NCBI GenBank assembly: GCA_945861405.1
Contig: CAMAUL010000004.1
Location: 18,953-82,952, forward strand
Direction: 5' to 3'
Origin: Candidatus Methylobacter oryzae
Lineage (GTDB): Bacteria; Pseudomonadota; Gammaproteobacteria; Methylococcales; Methylomonadaceae
Length of the DNA stretch: 64,000 nucleotides
Shown here: positions 20,221 to 30,217 of the stretch, piece by piece
Numbering within the stretch: position 1 is the stretch's first letter
Layout: every line of letters begins with the position of its first letter
Program-made: the position numbers and the translations under genes
Notes under the pieces: generated by a model
What the model was told of the DNA's origin: nothing
The model's input: the letters and a program-made list of their open reading frames with translations, nothing else
Databases searched by the model: none

Positions 20221-20980
20221 ACATCACCTTGTCTTCAAGAAAATCATGAGCAAGGCTACGAAAATCCCTTGCCGAACGACTTTTCGGACTATATTCTAAA
20301 ATTGTTTTACCAAAGCTAGGGCATTCTGCAAGCAATGCCGTTTCTCTAATAACTGTTGCTAATATTTGCTCGGGGAAATGCGTAAGCAGAACATTTAACA
20401 CCTGATGCGATATTCTTCTATTGGGCGAGTAACGCGACATCACCAATAAGGTTTTATATTTCCTCTGCAAAGCCTTTTCAAATCTCTTAATCGTACCCAT
20501 TAGATGAGACAGTCCTTGCAACGCAAGAAAATCACTGGCCATAGGAATTAAAATTTCGTCAGCAACAATCAATGCGTTCGCAACCAGCAATCCAGAGGAC
20601 GGTGGACAATCAATAAAAACAAAATCCTGATCATCAAGACTACCCTGCAAGGCATTTTTTAATAAAACACCGCGAGGTGTGTTATTGTCGGCTAGGTGCT
20701 CAATCTCCTTAAGCCTTGAACCTGGTACAATTAATTGCAAATTATCTCTGACGGAAATAAGCTGCTGCTGAACTTTTTTATTTTTCAACATGGCTTCATC
20801 AATACCACCAAGACCTTGCGCCGTAATACCCAAAGAAACGGCTAAATGGCCTTGCGGATCAAGATCGATAGCGGTAACTTTTGAACCTGATTCTGCAATG
20901 GCGTGGCATAAATTTGCAGTCGTAGTCGTCTTGCCAACACCGCCTTTCTGATTAATTATTGCAACAATTCTCACCGTCAC
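20207..20980 (-). CDS. ParA-family ATPase of the chemotaxis locus
   Basis: INQKGGVGKTTTTANLCHAIA, DLDPQGHLAVSLG, FVFIDCPPSSGLL. Confidence 0.9.
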   Translation of the reverse strand: MTVRIVAIINQKGGVGKTTTTANLCHAIAESGSKVTAIDLDPQGHLAVSLGITAQGLGGIDEAMLKNKKVQQQLISVRDNLQLIVPGSRLKEIEHLADNNTPRGVLLKNALQGSLDDQDFVFIDCPPSSGLLVANALIVADEILIPMASDFLALQGLSHLMGTIKRFEKALQRKYKTLLVMSRYSPNRRISHQVLNVLLTHFPEQILATVIRETALLAECPSFGKTILEYSPKSRSARDFRSLAHDFLEDKVMYGSK

Positions 20981-21468
20981 ACCAAGCTTTCAATACCCTC
21001 AACCTCATCGGGATTGAGCAATTTATCAACGTCTAAGAGCATAATCATCTTTTTCTTATAGACATGCATGCCTCGCATGTAACGCGTATCAATTTTGGAT
21101 CCAAAATTTGGGGATTTTTTGATCTCTTCCAGGTTAATATCCAGCACGTCAGAAACCGCATCAGCCACTATGCCCATGACAAACTGGCTTGCGCCATGCT
21201 CAACACAGAGCACAATAACGACCGTTTTTGGGGAGTATTCACAGTGCTCCAGAGAAAACCGTTCCCGTAAATCTATGATAGGCACAACGGATCCGCGTAA
21301 ATTCAACACACCTTTAACAAAAGCAGGTGTATTGGGTATCACGCGAACAGCTTCCCAGCCACGAATCTCTTGTACTTTCAAAATCTCAACGCCATACGCT
21401 TCACCTGCGAGTTGAAAGGTGAGAAATTGCTCTACCCGACTATTATTTGACTGCACATCTGTTGTCAT
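20977..21468 (-). CDS. CheW-domain coupling protein
   Basis: FQLAGEAYGVEILKVQEIR, VLNLRGSVVPIIDLRERF. Confidence 0.92.
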   Translation of the reverse strand: MTTDVQSNNSRVEQFLTFQLAGEAYGVEILKVQEIRGWEAVRVIPNTPAFVKGVLNLRGSVVPIIDLRERFSLEHCEYSPKTVVIVLCVEHGASQFVMGIVADAVSDVLDINLEEIKKSPNFGSKIDTRYMRGMHVYKKKMIMLLDVDKLLNPDEVEGIESLV

Positions 21469-21513
21469 TGTTATAGTTTCCTGTCGGTTATATAGTTTGC
21501 TGCTTTAACAACA

Positions 21514-23856
21514 TTAAAACTCTTCCCACTCGTCACTGCTATCACTTTTGGGCTTACTTGATGATAAAGCAGGGGCTACAGATTTTTCTGTTGCTGTTGT
21601 TCTTACTGGTGCAGGTGCCTTGCTACGTACAACTGGCTTGGCCGTTGCAGAAACCCCCTTAGACTTGACCCTAAAAAAGCTAAGTAACTGGGTCATATTG
21701 GTAGACTGCTCACTCATGGCAATACTACCTGCCGCCGCCTGTTCTGCCAAAGCCGCATTTTGTTGGGTAATATCGTCCATTTGAGAAACCGCTTGATTGA
21801 CTTGTTCGATACCCGACGATTGCTCTGCACTGGCACTGGCAATGTGCGCAACAATGTCACCGACTTTGGCGACACTTTCAACAATTTCAGTTAGCGCTGC
21901 ACCTGTTTCATTAACGAATGCCGTTCCTGCACGAACTTTTTGTACACTATTCTGGATCAGCTCATTACTTTGCTGTGCGGCGGTTGCGCTCCGTTGCGCC
22001 AGATTACGAACTTCTGTTGCCACAACTGAGAATCCACGCCCTTGCTCTCCTGCCCTGGCCGCTTCTACAGATGCATTTAATGCCAACAGATTGGTTTGGA
22101 AGGCAATCTCATCAATGACGCCAATAATTTCAGCAATTTTGTTACTGCTTTCATTAATTTCCTGCATTGCGGCGATAGCCGACTTAACTACGCCGCCGCC
22201 TTTTTGAGCTAACTGACTTGCTGATTCAACAACCTCAGTCGCTTGAACCGTATTCTGTGCATTATTTTTTACGGTACTAGCCAGCTCTTCCATACTGGCA
22301 GCCGTTTCTTCCAGGCTGGCCGCCTGTTGTTCAGCTCGATGTGACAGATTGTTATTACCACTGGCCATTTCTTGCGATGAACTGTCTATAAAGTCTGCGG
22401 CGTCCCTAATTTGAATGATAAATTCACTGAGCTTTGCCAAGGTGCCGTTAATATTATTCTTGCATTCAGCGTAGACGCCTTGATATTCATTAGTAATGGA
22501 AGTGGTCAAATCGCCTTCAGCCATGCTTTCCATCACCCTGTTAACGTCGCTAAACACGCTTTCAATGACATCCGTTAATTCATTGATGCCGGCAGATAGC
22601 GCTTTAGCATTCCCCTGCTTGTCATCTAATCTTATACGAGCACTCAAGTCACCGGCTTTAACACCTTGCACCAATTGATCGATTTCCTGCTCAATTAGAA
22701 CTTCATGGGTTCTATCCTCCCATTCAGTAACATAACCAATACGTTCACCGGCATCGCCATTAACGGGACTGGCTATAATATTCATATGCCGACCTGCAAT
22801 AACCAGCGCCGAACTATATGCTTCTTGTGATTTTTCCAATAGGCCACGCTGAAAAGCAGGATTCTTGTGATACAGATCAACATTTGAACCCATCAATTTA
22901 TCGACTGAAAAATCAGGTAACTCTTTACGAATATCGCTTTCTGCCGTCTTGAATATCTTCTGAACACTTTCGTTCATGTAAATAATTTCAAAATTCTTAT
23001 TCGCTACCATGACACCGTTATGAACATTGTCCAGAGCTTGGGTAATCCGTTTAGATTCTGCAGCACCTTGCCTGAAATCGGCCATATCCACACCCAGTTT
23101 GACTTCCATGCAATACAATCCGCGCAGGAAATCGCCCAGCTGATCCTCCCGTTTTAAATCCACCTTATTTCCAAAACCACCACTACTCAACCGGTAACAG
23201 ATAGTGATTGCTGTTTCCAACGTATCGGTTATTACCTTAGTCATGTTGATGCTGAGCGCCGAAGCCATCGCGGCTAACAAAGCAACCCCGGCCATCAAGC
23301 CGTACTCCTGCGTCAAGAACAACCGGTACATCAAGAAAAAGATCGGCGTTAAAAAAGTGCATACTACAAAAGCATTTTTTTTCGTTATTGCAATTTCGCC
23401 TATCGATTTAGCCATCGCGGCCAAACCAGTCGGCCTTATTTTTACTTCGCCGGCACTGATTTTCTTGTACAACTGATCCGTCGCGGGGATCAGGTCACGC
23501 TTTGGCGGATGTCTAACGGAAAGGTACTCATGGACTTTTCCATCTTTAAATAACGGCATGGCATTGGCTTCGACCCAGTAATGATCACCGTTTTTACACC
23601 TGTTTTTCACCAACCCTTGCCAAGGTCTAAGCTGCTTTAAGGTTATCCATAAATCTTCATAAGCTGCCTCAGGCATTTCAGGATGACGAACAATATTATG
23701 TTCCGCGCCCATCAGCTCTTCACGGGTAAAACCGCTGGTTTCGACAAATGCGTCATTGACGTAAGTAATACGTCCCATCAAATCGGTTCTTGAAACTAAA
23801 ATTGTACCCTTTTTCAGGATAACCTCATTATTGGTTATCGGCATATTAATCTTCAC
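21514..23856 (-). CDS. Aer-like PAS-containing methyl-accepting chemotaxis protein
   Basis: N-terminal PAS ([34 protein letters not shown]), central hydrophobic hairpin, second PAS-like region, HAMP-like segment, canonical MCP tip ([43 protein letters not shown]). Confidence 0.93.
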   Translation of the reverse strand: MKINMPITNNEVILKKGTILVSRTDLMGRITYVNDAFVETSGFTREELMGAEHNIVRHPEMPEAAYEDLWITLKQLRPWQGLVKNRCKNGDHYWVEANAMPLFKDGKVHEYLSVRHPPKRDLIPATDQLYKKISAGEVKIRPTGLAAMAKSIGEIAITKKNAFVVCTFLTPIFFLMYRLFLTQEYGLMAGVALLAAMASALSINMTKVITDTLETAITICYRLSSGGFGNKVDLKREDQLGDFLRGLYCMEVKLGVDMADFRQGAAESKRITQALDNVHNGVMVANKNFEIIYMNESVQKIFKTAESDIRKELPDFSVDKLMGSNVDLYHKNPAFQRGLLEKSQEAYSSALVIAGRHMNIIASPVNGDAGERIGYVTEWEDRTHEVLIEQEIDQLVQGVKAGDLSARIRLDDKQGNAKALSAGINELTDVIESVFSDVNRVMESMAEGDLTTSITNEYQGVYAECKNNINGTLAKLSEFIIQIRDAADFIDSSSQEMASGNNNLSHRAEQQAASLEETAASMEELASTVKNNAQNTVQATEVVESASQLAQKGGGVVKSAIAAMQEINESSNKIAEIIGVIDEIAFQTNLLALNASVEAARAGEQGRGFSVVATEVRNLAQRSATAAQQSNELIQNSVQKVRAGTAFVNETGAALTEIVESVAKVGDIVAHIASASAEQSSGIEQVNQAVSQMDDITQQNAALAEQAAAGSIAMSEQSTNMTQLLSFFRVKSKGVSATAKPVVRSKAPAPVRTTATEKSVAPALSSSKPKSDSSDEWEEF

Positions 23857-23905
23857 GCCACATTACCTCTTAAAATTTCACACATCATGACAAACACATT
23901 AAATA

Positions 23906-24424
23906 TCATTGACTTTCATCCTGATCCAATTCCTCTAGCTTCAGTAACTTATCAACATCAAGCAGCATTACCATGCGCTCATTAACCGATACCAGTCCGT
24001 TAATGAATTCGTTACTTACTTTAGCTCCAAAGTCTGGAGCACTTTGAATTTCAGTTTTATCCACACTGATTACATCAGAAACCGAGTCGACAACAACACC
24101 CATAATGCGTGTCTTGTTACTGTCGCCAGTTTGCAGCACCACAACGACCGTCAACGGTGTATATTCGGCTTTACTCAAATTAAACCGTTCTCTCAAGTCG
24201 AGAATCGGCACAATGGAACCGCGTAAATTGACCACGCCCTTTTCATAATAAGGAACGTTGGGGATTCTGGAAACGGGTTCCCAGCTTCGTATTTCCTGTA
24301 CGCGAAGAATATCAACGCCATATTCTTCTTTGCCTAAGGCAAAACTCAGATATTGAACTGCGTTATCCAGGTTTTTACTATAGTGATATTGGTCAATATC
24401 TTTACTTTCAGCTTCTTGTGCCAT
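23906..24424 (-). CDS. CheW-domain coupling protein (second copy)
   Basis: FALGKEEYGVDILRVQEIRSWEPVSRIPNVPYYEKGVVNLRGSIVPILDLRERF. Confidence 0.92.
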   Translation of the reverse strand: MAQEAESKDIDQYHYSKNLDNAVQYLSFALGKEEYGVDILRVQEIRSWEPVSRIPNVPYYEKGVVNLRGSIVPILDLRERFNLSKAEYTPLTVVVVLQTGDSNKTRIMGVVVDSVSDVISVDKTEIQSAPDFGAKVSNEFINGLVSVNERMVMLLDVDKLLKLEELDQDESQ

Positions 24425-24458
24425 ATCTGCTTTTATCTATTGTGCTTGTATCTATATA

Positions 24459-26570
24459 TTAGCGAATTGAAAAACGAACCAAACCAGGAACGTCAAGAAT
24501 CAGCGCAACAGAACCGTCGCCCAAAATAGTTGCACCTGAAACGCCTTCCACCCGCCGGTAATTTGCTTCCAATGATTTAATAACAACCTGTTGTTGGCCC
24601 AATAACTCATCTACGAGCAAACAACACAGCTCACCCTGTCCCTCGACGACGACCAAGACACCTTCTTTGGACTTAGTCGGATTGCCTGAATGAACGTTAA
24701 AAATTCTACGCATTCTAATGACAGGCAAATATTCATTACGTAAGCGGAAGGTTTCCCCTTTACCTGCAACCTTGTTCAACATTCTTTCGGTAATGTTAAT
24801 TGATTCAATAATAGAAACTAACGGCACAATGTAGGTTTCATCGCCCACCGCAACCGATTGACCGTCAAGAATTGCCAAGGTTAACGGCAAGTGGATTGCG
24901 ATAGTTGTCCCTTTACCCAGCTCTGAAATAATTTCTATATTACCGCCCAATGACTGGATGTTTCTTCTGACAACATCCATACCCACACCACGACCGGAAA
25001 TATCGGTGAGCTGTTCAGCTGTAGAAAAACCCGGCATAAAGATCAGTTCAAATATCTGTTTTTCAGTAAGTAAGTTATTTTCCTCAATCAAGCCTTTTTC
25101 GATGGCCTTAGCCAGCAGCTTATCTTTATCCAATCCGCGACCATCATCAATAATTTCGATGACAATATGACCTCCACGATGATAAGCCTTCAGCTCTATG
25201 GTTCCTGTTTCAGGCTTACCTGCTGCGACTCTATCTGCAGGCATTTCTATACCGTGATCAAGGCTGTTCCTAATCAAATGAACCAACGGATCGTTGATCA
25301 GCTCAACGACGGCTTTATCAACTTCGGTATTTTCCCCGACCAGTTTCAGTGCAATTTTCTTATCTAATTTGCTACTGATATCATGCACTAACCGTGGAAA
25401 ACGGCTAAAAACAAAACTGATCGGCAACATCCGAATATTCATGACGCTTTGTTGTAGATCGCGAGTATGCCGTTCTAATTGGGCAAGCCCCCTTTTAAGT
25501 TGGCCTACCTTGTCCATGCTAAAGTTTTCACCCACTAAACCCAACATGGACTGAGTGATCACGACTTCGCCAACCATATTGATTAAGGTATCAATTTTAT
25601 CTGTATCTACCCGAATCGAACTGGCCTTTGCGGTATTTTTTGTTGCATCATTGTCAGCATCTTGAGAATCCGATTTTTTGGTTTCTGTAGCCACCTTAGG
25701 TTTAACCTCGACAGGTTTTGGAGCAGGGTTACTAGGTGTGATTACTGCGGCGGGTTCAGGATCGGCTTTTTTTACAACGGGGGTAGACTTTACGGCTTTG
25801 GCAAGCGGCTGAATTTCCATTTCACAGTCGCCTTCAACCCAATTAAATATTTCTCTGATCTCATCGCCGGAAATATCCCCGACAACCTTTAAATCCCAAG
25901 AAATATTGCATTCTTCGGGATCTAACTCATAAAAGCCAGGAACATCCTGAATATTAGCAGTGGTTGTTAAATCACCTAGCTCATTCAATTCCCGAAATAG
26001 CCTTACCGGATCATTGCCGGTTTTAAGTAAATCCAAATAGGGGCAAAAAGCTATTTTCCAGCCCTGTTCGCCTAATTCAATGGACTCTTCTTCAACAATA
26101 TCAGGAACAACATTGACAGCAAGCTCTTCACTGACTACTGCTTCCTGCTCGACTGGTGGTGACAATTCTTCCGTTACCGTGCCGCCATTAAGCACAACTT
26201 CCAAAGCGGATTTGTGTTTTGCTACGCTGGCATTATTAACATCCTGCTCATTCTGTATCGCAGTCAACATCTCTCTAAGACAATCAACTGATCCAAGCAA
26301 AACATCGACTGCGGGCTGAGTTACCTGCCTGCGGCCATCGCGCATTTCATCGAGCAGGGTTTCCATAATATGAGTATAGTCGGCGACTACGGTAAACCCA
26401 AAAGTTCCACTGCCGCCCTTGATCGAATGCGCCCCCCTGAAAATAGTATTGATTATTTCTGAATCAATATCCCCCATATCGAGAGTTAGCAACCCTGACT
26501 CCATTGCTTCCAAGCCTTCGAAACATTCTTCAAAAAAGACCTGATGGAATTGTGACATATCAATAGACAT
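24459..26570 (-). CDS. cheA: Chemotaxis histidine kinase CheA
   Basis: Hpt (FRGAHSIKGGSGTFGF), H-box/HATPase (LIRNSLDHGIEMP, GRGVGMDVVRRNI), CheW-like C-terminus. Confidence 0.95.
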   Translation of the reverse strand: MSIDMSQFHQVFFEECFEGLEAMESGLLTLDMGDIDSEIINTIFRGAHSIKGGSGTFGFTVVADYTHIMETLLDEMRDGRRQVTQPAVDVLLGSVDCLREMLTAIQNEQDVNNASVAKHKSALEVVLNGGTVTEELSPPVEQEAVVSEELAVNVVPDIVEEESIELGEQGWKIAFCPYLDLLKTGNDPVRLFRELNELGDLTTTANIQDVPGFYELDPEECNISWDLKVVGDISGDEIREIFNWVEGDCEMEIQPLAKAVKSTPVVKKADPEPAAVITPSNPAPKPVEVKPKVATETKKSDSQDADNDATKNTAKASSIRVDTDKIDTLINMVGEVVITQSMLGLVGENFSMDKVGQLKRGLAQLERHTRDLQQSVMNIRMLPISFVFSRFPRLVHDISSKLDKKIALKLVGENTEVDKAVVELINDPLVHLIRNSLDHGIEMPADRVAAGKPETGTIELKAYHRGGHIVIEIIDDGRGLDKDKLLAKAIEKGLIEENNLLTEKQIFELIFMPGFSTAEQLTDISGRGVGMDVVRRNIQSLGGNIEIISELGKGTTIAIHLPLTLAILDGQSVAVGDETYIVPLVSIIESINITERMLNKVAGKGETFRLRNEYLPVIRMRRIFNVHSGNPTKSKEGVLVVVEGQGELCCLLVDELLGQQQVVIKSLEANYRRVEGVSGATILGDGSVALILDVPGLVRFSIR

Positions 26571-26620
26571 AGACTTACCTGTATGCGCCTAAATTCATTT
26601 AAACAAGATTAACGGCGCCG

Positions 26621-26667
26621 CGCCAGCTCCCGGCTGGCTTGCGGCATACACACCATCCCTGGCGATA
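26621..26667 (-). repeat. REP-like dispersed hairpin repeat, intergenic copy
   Basis: 41/47 identity to 42292..42338; stem GCCAGC-TCCCG-GCTGGC. Confidence 0.75.
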
Positions 26668-26686
26668 ACACAAAAACTTTTTTTAT

Positions 26687-26770
26687 TTATTCCTGACAGG
26701 GCAAACAACTAAACCATTCATCCAAACAGTCAGGACAAAGTCGCATGGGGCTAGGCATATCAATAGGCAT
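26687..26770 (-). CDS. Candidate 27-aa small protein MPIDMPSPMRLCPDCLDEWFSCLPCQE with two CxxC motifs
   Basis: ATG at 26770, SD-like AGGA 7 nt upstream, TAA at 26687; not in the supplied ORF track. Confidence 0.45.
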   Translation of the reverse strand: MPIDMPSPMRLCPDCLDEWFSCLPCQE

Positions 26771-26805
26771 AAACTTATCCTGCATGAGCGTTTAACACAC
26801 ATCAA

Positions 26806-27180
26806 CTAACCCAAAACTTTCAATAATGTTTTTAATAATTGATCAGGGTTGAAGGGTTTAACCATCCACCCCGTTGCGCCGGCAGCTTTACCTTCTTGTT
26901 TTTTTTCGATTCCTGACTCAGTCGTCAGCATCAACATGGGAATAAATTTATAATCGGGGAGTGCCCGCAAATCTCTAATTAACGTGATCCCGTCTTTATT
27001 TGGCATATTGACATCGGTTACTACACAATCAAATTTTCTGGCTTGCGCTTTTTCTAAAGCATCGACCCCATCTACTGCTTCCTCGACATCGTATCCAGCA
27101 GCTCTTAAAGTAAATGAAACCATTTTTCTCATTGAAGCTGAATCGTCAACTGCAAGAATACTTGCCATTGTTTTCTCCAT
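26806..27180 (-). CDS. cheY: Response regulator CheY
   Basis: ILAVDDSASMRKMVSFTL, CVVTDVNMPNKDGITLIRDLR; likely start at internal MASILAVDDS. Confidence 0.92.
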   Translation of the reverse strand: MEKTMASILAVDDSASMRKMVSFTLRAAGYDVEEAVDGVDALEKAQARKFDCVVTDVNMPNKDGITLIRDLRALPDYKFIPMLMLTTESGIEKKQEGKAAGATGWMVKPFNPDQLLKTLLKVLG

Positions 27181-27314
27181 TAATCTCTAATTTTTTAAAG
27201 CAAAACCCTGTGCGGATATTACAGCATCCTACGTTTAATTACCTAGTATAGTCTAATTTATTTTGCTGTAGCGCGCTTCTAATCTGGAAACTTTTTTCAT
27301 TTTCATTGTAGCAA

Positions 27315-27353
27315 ACAAAAAAACACCCCACTAGAGAGAATCCCTAGCAGGGT
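27315..27353 (-). terminator. Intrinsic terminator downstream of tRNA-Leu
   Basis: Minus strand CCCTGCTAG-GGATTCTCT-CTAGTGGGG followed by TGTTTTTTT. Confidence 0.7.
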
Positions 27354-27358
27354 ACATT

Positions 27359-27443
27359 TGGTGCCGATGGCCGGATTTGAACCGGCACAACTTTCGTCAC
27401 CACCCCCTCAAGATGGCGTGTCTACCAATTTCACCACATCGGC
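27359..27443 (-). tRNA. tRNA-Leu (anticodon GAG), CCA encoded
   Basis: Acceptor GCCGATG/CATCGGC, T-loop GTTCAAATC, anticodon stem CCATC/GGTGG with loop TTGAGGG, long variable arm. Confidence 0.95.
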
Positions 27444-27515
27444 TAAAACATGATCGTAACGATGTTGTTTATTTAATCGTTTTTATAGAACTTGATGTGT
27501 CATAAACAGAATTTG

Positions 27516-27929
27516 TTACTTCTTTTCAGTTGTCTTCTTCTCGGCTTTTGAGGCCGCTGGAGCCGCAACGGGCACTTCTTCCGATTTAAGATCCGGCACT
27601 GGAGTTGCACTGCCAGCATCTTTTGCACCACCGACATCAGGAATACCCAGAGCATCCTGTTCAACCTTGGGAGCGCTCATTAAATCATAAGCTGCGCCCT
27701 GCTTGCCGTTTAGCACTGCAAGTCCTAAGCTGGTCAGGAAAAACAAGGTTGCCAGAATTGCTGTGGATCTTGATAAGAACGATGCCGCACCTTGCGCTCC
27801 AAAAACAGACCCCGAAGAACCTGTACCAAAAGCGGCGCCTGCATCGGCTCCTTTGCCTTGTTGCATTAATACTAACCCAACAACCCCTAAACCCAACAGC
27901 ACATGAATTACAATAATTACCTGATACAT
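27516..27929 (-). CDS. secG: Preprotein translocase subunit SecG
   Basis: VLLGLGVVGLVLMQQGKGADAGAAFGTGSSGSVFGAQGAASFLSR. Confidence 0.93.
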   Translation of the reverse strand: MYQVIIVIHVLLGLGVVGLVLMQQGKGADAGAAFGTGSSGSVFGAQGAASFLSRSTAILATLFFLTSLGLAVLNGKQGAAYDLMSAPKVEQDALGIPDVGGAKDAGSATPVPDLKSEEVPVAAPAASKAEKKTTEKK

Positions 27930-27945
27930 GAAAGTTTTAACTTCT

Positions 27946-28695
27946 CTAAATTGAATGATAAATCTTTAAAAAGGATTCCGCATCCAACGAAGCCCCACCA
28001 ATTAAACCGCCATCAATATCCGGCATGGCAAACAAACCTTTTGCATTATCCGGTTTGGCGCTGCCGCCATATAAAATCTGTATTTTATCCGCAATGGACT
28101 GATCTTTAGCAGCAATGTACTGTCTTATGTAGCGATGGACTTCCTGAGCCTGTTCATCAGTTGCTGTTTTTCCTGTTCCTATAGCCCAAACCGGCTCGTA
28201 AGCAATCACTGCTGCGCTAAAAGCAGCTATACCTGCCAAATTAATAACCGCATCAAGCTGAGTATTAATCACCGCAAAAGTCTGGTCTTGTTCGCGTTGC
28301 TCCAGCGTTTCACCGACGCACAAAATAGGGATAATATTTTGCTCTTGCGCCTGACAAAAACGCGCAGCTACCGATTCGTCTGTATCGCCGTAATAACTGC
28401 GTCTTTCGGAATGTCCGACAAGCGCGTATTTGCAACTGAATTCGCTTAGCATCGCTGCCGAAATTTCTCCGGTAAACGCGCCTGAAGATTTATCTGCAAC
28501 ATTTTGTGCGCCTACTGCCAATGCGGTGTTTTTAACTAATTCGCTTACTTTAGGCAAATGCACATATGGCACACATACTGCGATATCCGCATTATTTTCC
28601 CCTAACCCTGCAATGATGCCTTTTGCAAGCAACTCGGCACTGGCAAGAGTTCCGTTCATCTTCCAATTTCCCACAACTAGAGACCGACGCATCAC
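27946..28695 (-). CDS. tpiA: Triosephosphate isomerase
   Basis: VGNWKMNGT, YALVGHSERR, AYEPVWAIGTGKTA, YGGSAKPDN. Confidence 0.96.
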   Translation of the reverse strand: MMRRSLVVGNWKMNGTLASAELLAKGIIAGLGENNADIAVCVPYVHLPKVSELVKNTALAVGAQNVADKSSGAFTGEISAAMLSEFSCKYALVGHSERRSYYGDTDESVAARFCQAQEQNIIPILCVGETLEQREQDQTFAVINTQLDAVINLAGIAAFSAAVIAYEPVWAIGTGKTATDEQAQEVHRYIRQYIAAKDQSIADKIQILYGGSAKPDNAKGLFAMPDIDGGLIGGASLDAESFLKIYHSI

Positions 28696-28747
28696 TACTC
28701 CTCACATAGAATCAAACCGTCTATAGTATATATTTATAGCCTCCAAT

Positions 28748-30088
28748 TCAAGCTCCCATTGCTTTCTTAACATCATCGGCTATTTGATTCGCGTAATTTC
28801 TCACCAAATCTTCCTGCTGCCCTTCTACCATGACACGAATTAACGGTTCTGTTCCAGAAGCTCTAAGCAATACCCGGCCCGTATCCCCAAGCTTTTTCTC
28901 GACAGCTTTTACCGCTTTTTGTATGACCTCATCCTGCTCCGGATTTATTTTCTTGTTCGTTTTGACGTTGACCAAAACTTGCGGGTATTTTTGCATCCCG
29001 GATTTCAATTCATGCAGGTTTTTTCCGCTATCCTGCATTTCCGCCATGATCTGCAAGGCGGCAATAATGCCATCCCCCGTTGTTGTCCTGTCCAGACAAA
29101 TAATATGCCCGGAGTTTTCGCCGCCTAAAATTCCTTGGCGTTCTGTCAACATTTCCATGACGTAGCGGTCGCCGACATTGGCTCTGATTAAATCAAGGCC
29201 CAGCTTCTTCAGGCCATGCTCCATGCCCAGGTTTGTCATTAACGTCCCCACGACAGGCCCGGACATCTGCCCTGCTTGCAGTCTCGCCTTGGCAATAATA
29301 TAAATAAGCTCGTCGCCATCAACGATTTCACCTTTATGATCGACCATCACCAAACGGTCGCCATCGCCATCCAGAGCAATGCCGAAATCCGCACGATAGG
29401 CTAAAACGGTTGCCGCCAGCTTTTCCGGCTTGGTTGCGCCGCATTCGTCATTAATATTAAGCCCATCCGGCTCAGCGCCTATCGTAACCACTTCCGCGCC
29501 GACCTCGCTAAACACATGCGGCGCTATATGATAGGTTGCTCCATGAGCGCAATCGAGTATGATCCTCATGCCGCTAAAATCAAGCCGCGTCGGTACGCTG
29601 GCCTTGCAAAACTCAATATAGCGGCCGGCCGCATCAACCAAGCGTTTCGCCTTACCCAACTTTGACGACTCTACCGTCGTCATCGGCGAATCGATATGCC
29701 GCTCTATTTTTTGTTCTATGTCATCGGGCAATTTCGTTCCCTGCACCGAGAAAAACTTAACCCCGTTATCATAATAGGGATTATGCGAAGCGCTAATGAC
29801 GATGCCTGCCTGCGCCCTCAAGGTGCGAGTCAAATAGGCGATACCCGGCGTTGGCATGGGGCCTAACAAGCGAGTATCGACCCCCGCAGCGGTCAACCCT
29901 GCCTCCAACGCCGACTCGAACATATAGCCCGAAATGCGCGTATCTTTTCCTACCAGAACAAACCCATGGCCTTCATTTGCAAACACTCGACCAGCAGCCC
30001 AACCCAACTTCAGAAAAAAGTCTGCGGTTATTGGATACTCACCCACCTTTCCTCGAATACCATCCGTTCCGAAATATTTTTTTGCCAT
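28748..30088 (-). CDS. glmM: Phosphoglucosamine mutase
   Basis: [52 protein letters not shown]. Confidence 0.96.
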   Translation of the reverse strand: MAKKYFGTDGIRGKVGEYPITADFFLKLGWAAGRVFANEGHGFVLVGKDTRISGYMFESALEAGLTAAGVDTRLLGPMPTPGIAYLTRTLRAQAGIVISASHNPYYDNGVKFFSVQGTKLPDDIEQKIERHIDSPMTTVESSKLGKAKRLVDAAGRYIEFCKASVPTRLDFSGMRIILDCAHGATYHIAPHVFSEVGAEVVTIGAEPDGLNINDECGATKPEKLAATVLAYRADFGIALDGDGDRLVMVDHKGEIVDGDELIYIIAKARLQAGQMSGPVVGTLMTNLGMEHGLKKLGLDLIRANVGDRYVMEMLTERQGILGGENSGHIICLDRTTTGDGIIAALQIMAEMQDSGKNLHELKSGMQKYPQVLVNVKTNKKINPEQDEVIQKAVKAVEKKLGDTGRVLLRASGTEPLIRVMVEGQQEDLVRNYANQIADDVKKAMGA

Positions 30089-30167
30089 GATTCTAAAACC
30101 TACAAACAGGTAAAAAGACCGAATACAAAAGTCGACTCCGCAGCTTCGATCTCAATAAATTACATAC

Positions 30168-30199
30168 AAAAAAAGGAGAGGCCTTCGCCTCTCCTTTTG
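30168..30199 (-). terminator. Intrinsic terminator downstream of ftsH
   Basis: Minus strand AAAAGGAGAGGCGAAGGCCTCTCCTTTTTTT. Confidence 0.85.
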
Positions 30200-30217
30200 T
30201 GTCAGCTCAGGAAGCCC

